DNA of 64,000 nt from positions 1-64,000 of the forward strand of contig NZ_MVOC01000031.1 in NCBI RefSeq assembly GCF_002043095.1, written 5' to 3'. Of this stretch, positions 25,823 through 33,710 are shown one piece after another (the stretch's first letter is position 1; each line of letters begins with the position of its first letter). This stretch comes from Mycobacterium sp. AT1. Lineage in GTDB: Bacteria; Actinomycetota; Actinomycetes; Mycobacteriales; Mycobacteriaceae. Below the pieces are notes generated by a model. It searched no databases, was not told the origin of the DNA, and saw nothing but the letters and a program-made list of their open reading frames with translations. The position numbers were made by a program, and so were the translations under genes.

Positions 25823-26511
25823 GCGTCGGCCTCCGAGTACTGGACGTAGCGCAGTCCGGCGTCGCGCAGAGCTCCACGCATGTCGTTCACGTCGAGGCTC
25901 AGTTCCCCCTGCCGGTAGCGCTCTCGCGACACCGCTTCCTTGGCCTCGCGCTGGCCGGAGGCGGCGAGCACCTGCGCCGCGTCGGCGCGCTTCACGACGA
26001 CCACGCCGTCGTCGTCGCCGACCACGACGTCGCCGGCCTCGATCGTGCATCCCGCGCACACCACGGGGACGTTGACCGCACCGAGCCGTTGCTTGATGGT
26101 GCCCTGCGCGGACACGCACTTCGACCACACCGGAAACTGCATCCGCGAAAGATCCGCGACGTCCCGGCAGCCCGCGTCGATCACCAGGCCGCGCACTCCC
26201 CTGGCCGCCAGCGCGGTCGCGAGCAGGTCGCCGAAGTACCCGTCGTCCGCAGGCGTCGTCGGCGCCACCACCAGGACGTCACCCTGGGCGCACTGCTCCA
26301 CGGCGACGTGGATCATCCAGTTGTCTCCGGGCGGCACGCTCACGGTGACTGCGGTGCCGCACACCCGGGCTCCGGTGTAAATGGGGTTCATGTAAGGCGC
26401 GAGCAGGCCGGTTCGACCCTGCGCCTCGTGGATGGTGGCCACCCCGAATCGTCCGAGACCATCGACGATCTCGGCATCGGTGCGCGGTGGATTGCAGACG
26501 ACGACGGGCAC
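25819..26511 (-). CDS. ligK: 4-carboxy-4-hydroxy-2-oxoadipate aldolase (LigK/RraA family)
   Basis: Splits the LigJ product into pyruvate and oxaloacetate. The 230-residue protein belongs to the RraA-like class II pyruvate aldolases. Visible features are the Arg116-Asp117 pair in VIDAGCRD, the [12 protein letters not shown] segment, and the [14 protein letters not shown] strand near residue 165. RraA-type RNase E inhibitors lack the aldolase context, and the adjacent ligJ settles the assignment. GTG start 1 base after the zinc dehydrogenase stop. Final carbon-releasing step of the block. Confidence 0.9.
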   Translation of the reverse strand: MPVVVCNPPRTDAEIVDGLGRFGVATIHEAQGRTGLLAPYMNPIYTGARVCGTAVTVSVPPGDNWMIHVAVEQCAQGDVLVVAPTTPADDGYFGDLLATALAARGVRGLVIDAGCRDVADLSRMQFPVWSKCVSAQGTIKQRLGAVNVPVVCAGCTIEAGDVVVGDDDGVVVVKRADAAQVLAASGQREAKEAVSRERYRQGELSLDVNDMRGALRDAGLRYVQYSEADA

Positions 26512-26512
26512 G

Positions 26513-27637
26513 TCAGGACTCCCTTCCCAGCCAGGGCATCAGTGAGATGTGGATGACATCGCGCTCCCCGGTGTCACCGGCGAGCGCTCGGATGGCGTGG
26601 TCGACCTGATCGAGGCCGAACTTGTGCGTGCTGAGCCGCTCGAGGGGGAACCGCCCCGAGGCCAGCTGCTCCAGCGCGAGGTCACACGCGCGGTAGCTGT
26701 GCCCGCGCGCGCTCTTGATGGTGATGGCCTTCTCGGCGAGCTGTTTGACCGGGAAGTCGGGGAAGGCAGCCAGCTCACCTTGGATCAACAGGGTGCCTTC
26801 GCGGCGCTTGAGCACGTCGATGCCGAACAGCACGGGCGTCGTCCCTGCCCGTGAGGTGCAGTCCAGGACGTAGTCGACGCCCCTGCCGTTCGTCGAATCC
26901 ATCACCTGCTCATAGGCATTCACTTCCGTGACGTCGACGGCCTCGTCGGCACCCAGCGCCAGCGCAAGGTCCAGACGTGCCCGATCGCGGGTGGTGCCGG
27001 TGACGATGATCTTGGTGGCGCCGGCCTGCTTGCACGCCACGACCTGTGACAGGCCCTGCTGTCCCGGCCCCTGGATGAGCACCGAGGCGCCGTACCCGAC
27101 GCCGACCGCGAACAGCGCCCACTCGATGCCGTTCGACAGCGGGGTGACCAGTCCGGCGAGTTCGGCGCTCACCCCGTCGGGAACCTTGTGCAGGACCGCA
27201 TTCCAGGGCAGGTACATGTACTCGGCGAACCCACCCCACAGCGTCCCAGGGTGATTCAGCGTGGTGTAGCCGTAGCGTCGGGCGTCGGCGTTGGTGCGCC
27301 AGTCGGTGGCCTCGCAGTGTCGGTATTCGCCGATGCGACACCACTGGCAGTTGTAGCAGCCGACGTAGTGCTCGACGAAGACCCGGTCACCGTCGGCCAC
27401 GCCGTGGAGCTGACGGAACCGCGGGCCCGCCGCGACGATGGTGCCGACGTTCTCGTGTCCCATGATCACCGGATCGTCGAACGGTGGCGTGCGGTACATC
27501 TTCACGTCGGTGCCGCAGATGCCCGCCACCTCGACCTTCAGCAGCGCCGAGTCGTCGGCCACCTCCGGCATTGGCAGTTCACGAAGTTCGGTGGTGTTCG
27601 GCGCCGTTCGGACGGCGGCCAGAACCTGGTCGACCAT
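26513..27637 (-). CDS. zinc-dependent MDR alcohol/polyol dehydrogenase
   Basis: Medium-chain dehydrogenase of 374 residues. Catalytic zinc residues are in [12 protein letters not shown] and GHENVG. The structural-zinc lobe is [15 protein letters not shown], and the Rossmann segment is [19 protein letters not shown]. The family oxidises alcohols, threonine or sugar-like diols with NAD(P). Here it may oxidise a ring-derived alcohol or a cis-dihydrodiol, but no substrate-specific feature is recognisable. First gene of the LigK-LigJ operon. Divergent from the second Pht5-like gene, with a perfect operator between them. Confidence 0.86.
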   Translation of the reverse strand: MVDQVLAAVRTAPNTTELRELPMPEVADDSALLKVEVAGICGTDVKMYRTPPFDDPVIMGHENVGTIVAAGPRFRQLHGVADGDRVFVEHYVGCYNCQWCRIGEYRHCEATDWRTNADARRYGYTTLNHPGTLWGGFAEYMYLPWNAVLHKVPDGVSAELAGLVTPLSNGIEWALFAVGVGYGASVLIQGPGQQGLSQVVACKQAGATKIIVTGTTRDRARLDLALALGADEAVDVTEVNAYEQVMDSTNGRGVDYVLDCTSRAGTTPVLFGIDVLKRREGTLLIQGELAAFPDFPVKQLAEKAITIKSARGHSYRACDLALEQLASGRFPLERLSTHKFGLDQVDHAIRALAGDTGERDVIHISLMPWLGRES

Positions 27638-27679
27638 TCATTCACCCCTTGACATCGAGTCTCGTCTGCGTTGGCATAA

Positions 27680-27690
27680 TGGTAATACCA
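27680..27690. promoter_or_regulatory. FadR-type operator between divergent zinc dehydrogenase and Pht5-like genes
   Basis: TGGTAATACCA is a perfect palindrome around a central base and the reverse complement of the 13134 site. It lies 43 bases from the dehydrogenase start and 37 from the Pht5-like start, so one bound dimer could block both promoters. Confidence 0.75.
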
Positions 27691-27726
27691 TCATGGTTAC
27701 GTCCACCATAGCGAGTTGGAGACACG

Positions 27727-28680
27727 ATGAGCACCGCAGAACCCATCCTGCGCACCATGACCCGCACCCAGGGCAGTAACCGGGCCCTCAAGGACGGCAC
27801 GGTGACGCCGCGCGGCCTGTGGCTGGACTTCGAGGACGTCCCCGTTCTGGTGAAGGGCTTCCGCCGGATGGTGCGCTCGCTGGAGTTCGACGTCAGCGAG
27901 ATGGCGTTGACCACCTACCTCACCGCCCGTGAGCACGGCGTGGCCTTCACGGCGCTGCCCATCTTCCTGGTCCGCGGCTTCCACCACGGCGCCGTGCTGT
28001 ACGACACGCGATCGCAGATCCGCGAACCGAAAGACCTGGAGGGGCGCCGGGTCGGAGTGAACCGCGGGTACACGGTGACGACCGGGGTGTGGGCGCGCGG
28101 AATCCTCGCCGACGAGTACGGCGTCGACCTGGAGAAGGTGACGTGGGTGCTCTCCGGCGACGAGCACGTCGCGTCCTACCTGCCGCCGTCCAACGTCGTG
28201 CCGGCCGGCCAGGGGGCCGACCTCGCCGCGATGCTTCTCGCCGGTGAGCTCGACGCGGTGATCGGCGTCGACGTCGACCATCCCGACGTGGCGCCGCTGA
28301 TACCCGAACCGGACAAGGCTGCCCTGGTCGCGCTCGAACAGCGCGGGTTCTATCCCGTCAACCATCTGGTCGTCATCAAAGATGAAGTGCTGCAGCAGTA
28401 CCCGCATGCCGGGGTCGACGTGTTCGATGCCTTCGCCGCTGCCAAGCTGCACTACGTCGACACGCTCCGCGGAGGCACCGTCACCGCACCGACCGCCACC
28501 GACGAGGTGTACGCCGCGGTCCTTCGCGCGACGGGCGCCGACCCACTGCCCTACGGCATCGAGCCGAACCGGGCGATACTGACGACGTTGATCGACCATG
28601 CGACACGACAGGGAATCCTGCGGGCGCCGGTCACCGTCGACGAGGTGTTCGACCCGGCAACCCGCGAGCTCGTCGCCTGA
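27727..28680 (+). CDS. 4,5-dihydroxyphthalate decarboxylase-like protein, copy 2
   Basis: A 317-residue divergent relative of the protein at 23813. Shared blocks are RALKDGTV, SLEFDVSEMALTTYL, GFHHGAVLYDTRSQI, LEGRRVGVNRGYTVTTGVWARGILADEYGV and AAMLLAGELDAVIG. No signal peptide, hence a soluble cytoplasmic protein with a binding-protein-like fold. The divergence from copy 1 suggests a different substrate rather than a recent duplication. It has its own promoter, sharing the operator with the LigJ/LigK operon. It converges on the ferredoxin reductase gene with stops 3 bases apart. Confidence 0.8.
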   Translation: MSTAEPILRTMTRTQGSNRALKDGTVTPRGLWLDFEDVPVLVKGFRRMVRSLEFDVSEMALTTYLTAREHGVAFTALPIFLVRGFHHGAVLYDTRSQIREPKDLEGRRVGVNRGYTVTTGVWARGILADEYGVDLEKVTWVLSGDEHVASYLPPSNVVPAGQGADLAAMLLAGELDAVIGVDVDHPDVAPLIPEPDKAALVALEQRGFYPVNHLVVIKDEVLQQYPHAGVDVFDAFAAAKLHYVDTLRGGTVTAPTATDEVYAAVLRATGADPLPYGIEPNRAILTTLIDHATRQGILRAPVTVDEVFDPATRELVA

Positions 28681-28690
28681 TCGTCAGGCG
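28674..28690. terminator. hairpin at convergent stop codons
   Basis: CGCCTGA-tcg-TCAGGCG is a perfect 7-bp stem with a 3-base loop. It contains the TGA stops of both convergent genes. There is no T-run, so it would be a compact bidirectional terminator of the actinobacterial kind at best. Confidence 0.4.
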
Positions 28691-29928
28691 CCGACCGCGG
28701 CCGGGACGATGCGCTCGCGCAGCGGCGTCGCCCGATCCGCTGCCGCGTCGGGCGAGATCGTGGCGCCCTGCGTCAGCGCCTTGCGCACCGCCATGTAGTC
28801 GGCACCCGCGTTGACGGCATCGACGGCGAGCAGGTCACCGCCTCGGTAGTACAGCACCGAGAAGGCCTCTTCCGAGACGTCGCCACGGACCACCCAGTGG
28901 TCGTAACCCTGTGAGAGACCGGCGATTTGGAGCTTGAGGTCGAACTGGTCGGACCAGAACCACGGTACCGCCACGTTGGGTTGGTGACGTCCCGCGAGCG
29001 TAGCCGCCGCCGTCTTCGCCTGGCTGACGGCGTTCTGCACCGATTCGAGCCGGACGAGCCCCTCGCCACCGAGGGGATGCGGCTGCACCGTGCAGTCGCC
29101 GGCAGCGACGACGCCAGCCAGGCTGGTGCGGGCCAGCGCATCGACGACGATGCCCCCTGACACGTGCAGACCGAGCTGCTCGGCGAGTTCGATTCGAGGC
29201 TCGACCCCAATGCCGACGATGACGAGATCGGCCGCGATCCGCGTCCCGTCGGACAGCACCACCGCCGCGACCCGCGAATCGCGACCCTCCATCGCGACGA
29301 CCTGCGCCCCGAGCCGCACGTCGACCCCGCGACGGCGGTGGGCGGCCAGGTAGAACTCCGACATCACCGGTGCGACGGCCCGGCCGATCAAGCGGTCCCC
29401 TGCCTCGACGACCGCCACGTGCTTGCCCTGCGCGCAGGCGACGGCCGCCGCCTCGAGCCCGATGAACCCGCCACCGACCACCACGATCGCGCTCGCCCCG
29501 GCCTGCAGGTCGCGCAGCGTCGCGGCATCGTCGGCGGTACGGAGATAGCGCACTCCCGCGAGATCGGCTCCCGGAACCGCCAGACGGCGGGGTCGCGCCC
29601 CGACGGTGAGCGCCAGCCGTTCGAAGGGGAGCCGCAAGCCGGACGAGGTGACGGCCTCGCCTCCAGCGCCGGCGCAGGACATGCGTTCGACGCGGTCGCC
29701 AATGATCAGGTCGATGTCGCGGTCGGCCAGGTAATCCGGTGCGCGCAACATCATCTGATCGAGATCGGTCGTGCCATGCAGGTAGGCCTTCGACAGCGGC
29801 GGACGCTGATAGGGCACGTGGGGCTCGTCGCCGATCAGCGTGATGGGGGCGGTATCGCCGCAATCACGCAGCGATACCGCGAGCTGGACGCCGGCCTGGC
29901 TCGCCCCGACGACGAGCGTGCCCGTCAC
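28684..29928 (-). CDS. FAD-dependent ferredoxin reductase
   Basis: NAD(P)H:ferredoxin reductase of 414 residues, of the rhodocoxin/putidaredoxin reductase type that serves oxygenases. FAD motif GTLVVGASQAGVQLA at the N-terminus, the VPYQRPPLSKAYL segment, the NAD(P) motif IVVVGGGFIGLEAA near residue 150, and VVAAGDC binding the flavin near residue 275. GTG start overlaps the ferredoxin stop (GTGA). It most likely passes electrons via the ferredoxin to the Rieske oxygenase at 7416. This would make a three-component oxygenase split over two operons under the same operator type. Confidence 0.9.
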   Translation of the reverse strand: MTGTLVVGASQAGVQLAVSLRDCGDTAPITLIGDEPHVPYQRPPLSKAYLHGTTDLDQMMLRAPDYLADRDIDLIIGDRVERMSCAGAGGEAVTSSGLRLPFERLALTVGARPRRLAVPGADLAGVRYLRTADDAATLRDLQAGASAIVVVGGGFIGLEAAAVACAQGKHVAVVEAGDRLIGRAVAPVMSEFYLAAHRRRGVDVRLGAQVVAMEGRDSRVAAVVLSDGTRIAADLVIVGIGVEPRIELAEQLGLHVSGGIVVDALARTSLAGVVAAGDCTVQPHPLGGEGLVRLESVQNAVSQAKTAAATLAGRHQPNVAVPWFWSDQFDLKLQIAGLSQGYDHWVVRGDVSEEAFSVLYYRGGDLLAVDAVNAGADYMAVRKALTQGATISPDAAADRATPLRERIVPAAVGA

Positions 29929-30248
29929 CCCTGCTCCTCGGGGACCTGCACCACGAGTCCGTCGAGCGCGTCGGTCATCGTGATCTGGCAGCCCAGCCTG
30001 CTGGACTCGCGGCGATCGGCGACGCCGAGGTCGAGGAGGTCGTCCTCCATGTCACCGACGGACCCCACCTCGTCGATCGACTCGTCGGCGACGTAGACGT
30101 GACACGTCGCGCAACTGCAGTTGCCGCCGCATTCCCCGATGATCCCCGGAATGCCGTGGCGCACGGCGGCCGACATGACCGATTCGCCGAGGTGGGCGTC
30201 GACGATGCGCTCCGCACCACCGAGGGTGATGAAGACGACCTTGGGCAT
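29925..30248 (-). CDS. [2Fe-2S] ferredoxin, adrenodoxin/putidaredoxin type
   Basis: Electron carrier of 107 residues. The cluster ligands are Cys40, Cys46, Cys49 and Cys87 (GECGGNCSCATCHVY and LGCQI), the spacing of vertebrate-type/oxygenase ferredoxins; Cys44 is an extra. The strongly acidic helix ESIDEVGSVGDMEDDLLDL is the expected docking surface. GGAGGAG lies 6 bases before the ATG. Coupled to its reductase. Promoter with an operator at 30268-30278. Confidence 0.93.
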   Translation of the reverse strand: MPKVVFITLGGAERIVDAHLGESVMSAAVRHGIPGIIGECGGNCSCATCHVYVADESIDEVGSVGDMEDDLLDLGVADRRESSRLGCQITMTDALDGLVVQVPEEQG

Positions 30249-30267
30249 CAGGAACTCCTCCCGAGTT

Positions 30268-30278
30268 TGGTATGACCT
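30268..30278. promoter_or_regulatory. FadR-type operator upstream of ferredoxin operon
   Basis: TGGTATGACCT matches the TGGTATTACCA element at 9 of 11 positions and keeps the GTnnnAC core. It is 20 bases before the ferredoxin start. An overlapping inverted repeat GGTAT/ATACC with a 7-base centre (30269-30285) may be part of it. Confidence 0.5.
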
Positions 30279-30393
30279 TTATACCGTAACTGGCGCGACG
30301 CAGATGCTCAAGACATTCGGGCCTCAAGCCCGGAGCGACGGGGCACGACCGTGCCCCCCGATCGCCCCAAGAGGTCGAATAGGCGAAAGACAT

Positions 30394-30414
30394 ATGGAAT
30401 TATGGTCATTCCAT
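30394..30414. promoter_or_regulatory. inverted repeat upstream of RpiB-like operon
   Basis: ATGGAAT and ATTCCAT form a perfect 7-bp inverted repeat around a 7-base centre, 42 bases before the RpiB-like start. The inner TGGTCATTCCA resembles the FadR-type element but lacks the AC half of the core, so a different regulator is possible. Confidence 0.4.
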
Positions 30415-30455
30415 TATCACTGCCAGTCGACGTCGACGACCGAGGGAGTTGCCCG

Positions 30456-30911
30456 ATGCAGATCGCCATCGCTGCCGATCACAACGCCGTGGCGTTGAAG
30501 GGCCGACTGTCCGCGTGGCTCGTCGAACGCGGTCACGTCGTACACGACCGCGGGGTAGACGACGCTGCAATCACCGTCGACTACCCGCCGTTGTGCGCCG
30601 ACGTCGGCGCCCGCGTGGTCGACGGCACCGACGAGTTCGGCGTGATCCTCGGGGGCAGCGGGTGCGGTGAACAGATCGCGGCGAACAAGGTTCGCGGTGT
30701 CCGCGCGGCGTTGTGCCACTGCGCTTTCACCGCGGAGATCGCCAGAGCCCACAACGACGCCAACGTGCTGGTCATGGGTGCCAAGGTGGTCGCACCCGCG
30801 CTCGCGGAACGCATTCTGACCGTATGGCTGGAGACGACCTTCAAAGGCGGCCGCCACCAAGATCGCCTCGATCAGATCGCTGCACTCGAGCGCGGCGAGA
30901 CATTGCAGTGA
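30456..30911 (+). CDS. rpiB: RpiB/LacAB-family sugar-phosphate isomerase
   Basis: A 151-residue isomerase of the ribose-5-phosphate isomerase B type. The phosphate/substrate loop GGSGCGEQIAANKVRGVRAAL contains the Glu used as base in mycobacterial RpiB in place of the Cys of E. coli RpiB. HNDANVLVMGAKVV follows. Whether it acts on ribose-5-phosphate or another aldose/ketose phosphate is open, since a housekeeping RpiB would normally be encoded elsewhere in a mycobacterium. GAGGGAG precedes the ATG. Coupled to a phosphoglycerate mutase-like gene. Confidence 0.82.
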   Translation: MQIAIAADHNAVALKGRLSAWLVERGHVVHDRGVDDAAITVDYPPLCADVGARVVDGTDEFGVILGGSGCGEQIAANKVRGVRAALCHCAFTAEIARAHNDANVLVMGAKVVAPALAERILTVWLETTFKGGRHQDRLDQIAALERGETLQ

Positions 30912-31612
30912 GCGATCTCGTCCTGTTGCGACACGGGGAGAGCACGGCCAACGCAGACGACGTGTTCGGCGGTTGGCTAGACGTCGACCTCACCGCCCGG
31001 GGACGCAGGGAGGCGGTCCGCGCCGGTGAGCTGATCCGCGACGCGGGGCTGCGACCCGCAGCGGTGCACACCTCGCTGCTGCGCCGCGCCGTCGACACCG
31101 CGGACCTGGTGCTCGACGCGCTGAAGAGGACGAGCGTCGAGGTGCATCGCTCTTGGCAATTGAACGAGCGACACTACGGACGGCTCCAGGGACGCACCCG
31201 CACCTCGGTGCGCCAGGAGTTCGGCGACGCGCCATACGACGAGATCCGACGCTCCTACGACGTCGCGCCACCGCCCGCCGGACTGCCGGGCGCGGTCGTC
31301 GACGGAGAATCGCTCGCGGACGTTCGCCGACGCGTGGTGGCCTACTGGGACACCGCGGTTGCCGCCGACCTGCGGGCAGGCCGAACGACGATCGTCGTCG
31401 CGCACGGCAATTCGCTTCGCGCGCTGTGCATGCACCTCGACGGCCTCTCCCCGCAGCAGGTGACGACGCTGAACGTGCCGACCGGCGTGCCGCTGCTGTA
31501 CCAGCTCGACGACGGACTCGTCCCCCGCACTGCGGGCGGTTCCTACCTGGACGCCGACTTGGCCCTGGCGGGCATCGCGGAGGTTCGGGCTCAGGGGCGC
31601 GGTAGGAAGTGA
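30908..31612 (+). CDS. phosphoglycerate mutase-family protein (dPGM/GpmA-like)
   Basis: Histidine phosphatase superfamily member of 234 residues. The phospho-His motif LLRHGES is at residues 6-12. SWQLNERHYGRLQG, as in cofactor-dependent phosphoglycerate mutase, is near 85, and the second catalytic His lies in VVAHGNSLRALCMHLDG. The long insert typical of GpmA is present, so mutase activity is more likely than simple phosphatase. GTG start overlapping the RpiB stop (GTGA). Its companions (an isomerase and an exporter-type MFS) suggest a sugar- or phospho-acid side pathway. Confidence 0.82.
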   Translation: MSDLVLLRHGESTANADDVFGGWLDVDLTARGRREAVRAGELIRDAGLRPAAVHTSLLRRAVDTADLVLDALKRTSVEVHRSWQLNERHYGRLQGRTRTSVRQEFGDAPYDEIRRSYDVAPPPAGLPGAVVDGESLADVRRRVVAYWDTAVAADLRAGRTTIVVAHGNSLRALCMHLDGLSPQQVTTLNVPTGVPLLYQLDDGLVPRTAGGSYLDADLALAGIAEVRAQGRGRK

Positions 31613-32880
31613 GGAGATATCTGGCCGCAACGTTCAGCGCCCTTGCAATCCGCGACTACCGCCGCTACGCGTTCGGACAGGCGGTCTCAGTCAGCGGAAC
31701 CTGGATGCAGAAGCTCGCGCAGGCCTGGCTAGTGCTCGAACTGACCGACTCGCCGGTCCTGCTCGGCGTCACCGTCGCCGTTCAGCAGCTGCCCACACTG
31801 CTGTTCACCACGCTCGCCGGCGCGCTCGCCGATCGCTTTTCCAAGCGGCGCATCCTGCTCTGTACGGCGCTAGGGGGCATGGTTCCGGCAGTGGCACTGG
31901 GTGTTCTGACCTATCTCGACGACGTGAACATCTGGGTCGTGCTGGCGGCGGCTCTCCTGCAGGGATTCGCCGACGCCGTCGACAAGCCGGCCCGCCTCAC
32001 GTTCGTCAACGACATCGCCACCCCCGCGACCCTGACCAATGCGGTGACCCTCAACGGCATCATCCAAAATTCCGGCAAGGTCGCGGGACCGGCCGTCGCC
32101 GGCATGCTGATCGCCGGTGTCGGCATCTCTGCGGCGTTCTTCATCAACGCCGCCTCGTACCTGCCGGTGATCGTCGTGCTGTTGCTGGTTCGCCCGCACC
32201 CGCCGGTTCACGACGGCGCCTTCCCCACCAGTGGCCGCCTCGTCGACACGCTGCGCTACGTGTCGGCACGGCCGCAACTCGCGTCGGCACTGGTCCTCAT
32301 GACGGTGAGCGGAATCATCGCCTTCAACTGGAACGTATTGGTGCCGACACTGACTCGGGACAGCTTCGGCGGCGACGCCCGCGCCGTCGGCTTCGCCTTC
32401 ACCAGCATGGGCCTGGGTGCCGTGCTCGGTGGCCTCGCACTCGCAGGCGTGCTGCGCGGCACCTCGCTGTGGCTCGTCGTCAACGGTTGCGTGATGGGTC
32501 TGGCGCTGACACTCACCGGCGCTGCCCCCAGCCTCGCAGTCGCCTACGTTCTGCTCTTCGTCGTCGGCGCGTGCAGCGTGACGTTCCGCGTCACGGCCAC
32601 GACGCTGCTGCAGCTGCACTCCGATCCGGCGGTGCGTGGCCGGGTCATCTCGCTGCTCGTGCTTGCCACCAACGGCACCACTCCCCTCGGCGGGCCACTG
32701 ATCGGATGGATCTGCAGCGAGGCGAGTCCGCGGGTGAGTTGCGCCGTAGGGGGTCTCGGGACGATCGCGACGTCCCTCGGATGTTGGCTCTACCTGAGGC
32801 GCGCAGGCTCCCCTGGTTGGGCAGCGGGGGACGCGATCGAGTCCGTGCGTCAGGGATTGGCTGCTCGTCGCCGGCCCTAG
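31609..32880 (+). CDS. MFS transporter (DHA3/EntS-like)
   Basis: A 423-residue membrane protein with about 12 helices. Opening YLAATFSALAIRDYRRYAFGQAVS, loop GALADRFSKRRILL after helix 2, and DKPARLTFVNDIATP near residue 125 put it in the same exporter group as the protein at 13157. The GTG start overlaps the mutase stop (GTGA), so the three genes form one unit. The 3' end is one base from the convergent F420-type gene. Substrate unknown. Confidence 0.83.
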   Translation: MRRYLAATFSALAIRDYRRYAFGQAVSVSGTWMQKLAQAWLVLELTDSPVLLGVTVAVQQLPTLLFTTLAGALADRFSKRRILLCTALGGMVPAVALGVLTYLDDVNIWVVLAAALLQGFADAVDKPARLTFVNDIATPATLTNAVTLNGIIQNSGKVAGPAVAGMLIAGVGISAAFFINAASYLPVIVVLLLVRPHPPVHDGAFPTSGRLVDTLRYVSARPQLASALVLMTVSGIIAFNWNVLVPTLTRDSFGGDARAVGFAFTSMGLGAVLGGLALAGVLRGTSLWLVVNGCVMGLALTLTGAAPSLAVAYVLLFVVGACSVTFRVTATTLLQLHSDPAVRGRVISLLVLATNGTTPLGGPLIGWICSEASPRVSCAVGGLGTIATSLGCWLYLRRAGSPGWAAGDAIESVRQGLAARRRP

Positions 32881-32881
32881 G

Positions 32882-33331
32882 TCACTCGGTGAAGACGGGG
32901 ATGGGGCGCTCCGCGCGCAGCATCACCACGGGGATGTGCCGCGTCGTCGACGTCTGGTAGCCCAGGTAGGGCGGAAACAGGTGCGTCATGTAAGACCACA
33001 CCTGATGGCGCTCCTCGTATTCGGGCTCGCGCCAGGTGGCTTCGAACGCCTGCGTGGCGATCTGCACGCCGATCGTCTCGCTCTCGCGAATGTTGAGGTA
33101 CCACTCGGGATCGGTGTCGGCGCCGCCCTTGGACGCGACGATCACGATCTCGCCGCCGACGTTGCCGTAGATGAGCGGCCTGACGTACGGCGTGCCGGAC
33201 TTGCGCCCGACCACCTTGATCAGGCAGTGGGTCGTGACGGCGTGGCCGCCGACGGAGCTCAGGTCCAGGATGTGGCCCTCTGCGCCGCCCGAGGCGAGGT
33301 ACGACTTGAGGTGCTCGTCCATGAAGCTCAT
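32882..33331 (-). CDS. deazaflavin (F420)-dependent nitroreductase-family protein
   Basis: A 149-residue split-barrel protein of the Ddn family, abundant in mycobacteria. GRKSGTPYVRPLIYGNVGGEIVIVASKGGADTDPEWYLNI is the typical F420-binding core (read in pieces: GRKSGTPYVRPLIY, then SKGGADTDPEWYLN). ATG33331 was chosen in front of MSFMDEHLKSYL, because a longer frame to 33394 runs into the edge of the IS element. Its native upstream region may have been displaced by that insertion. Confidence 0.85.
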   Translation of the reverse strand: MSFMDEHLKSYLASGGAEGHILDLSSVGGHAVTTHCLIKVVGRKSGTPYVRPLIYGNVGGEIVIVASKGGADTDPEWYLNIRESETIGVQIATQAFEATWREPEYEERHQVWSYMTHLFPPYLGYQTSTTRHIPVVMLRAERPIPVFTE

Positions 33332-33710
33332 GGGTGGATCCCTTCCGACTCGGTCTAACTGGCGGTAGGTCGTGTCAATGGTTGAGTTTGGCATGGCGTG
33401 GCGACATCCGGTGTTCGGACGTCGTGGTGGTGCTGTGATGTCGGTGGCCGTCTGAAAGTGATGGGTGCCTGGCGCCCACGTTGACGTATGCGACCTCGTG
33501 ATCGGGTCATCTGGCGTCGTTCGGGCTGCCGTGGAGGCGAAGGGCCGGGTGCCAAGTTAGACGCGGCGTAACCCGAGGAGGGGATCCGCCATAACCCGCG
33601 CGGCATCTGATCCGGCCCTTCGTCCCGTCCGTTCAGCGTGGCACTACCGGCCGGGGTTGTGAAGAGTGTTCTCCGAGCTCCTTTCGGCGAGGGACTCCGT
33701 CCGGGGTGGT
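33332..33710. other. non-coding flank between Ddn-like gene and IS110 transposase
   Basis: 379 bases without a supportable gene. Most of it probably belongs to the downstream (right) end of the IS110-family element, because a 7-base subterminal repeat TTGAGTT at 33382-33388 pairs with AACTCAA at 35040-35046. IS110 elements encode a structured guide (bridge) RNA in a non-coding end. In the IS1111 branch this is the end 3' of the transposase, which is the longer flank here. I did not fold it. Confidence 0.4.
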
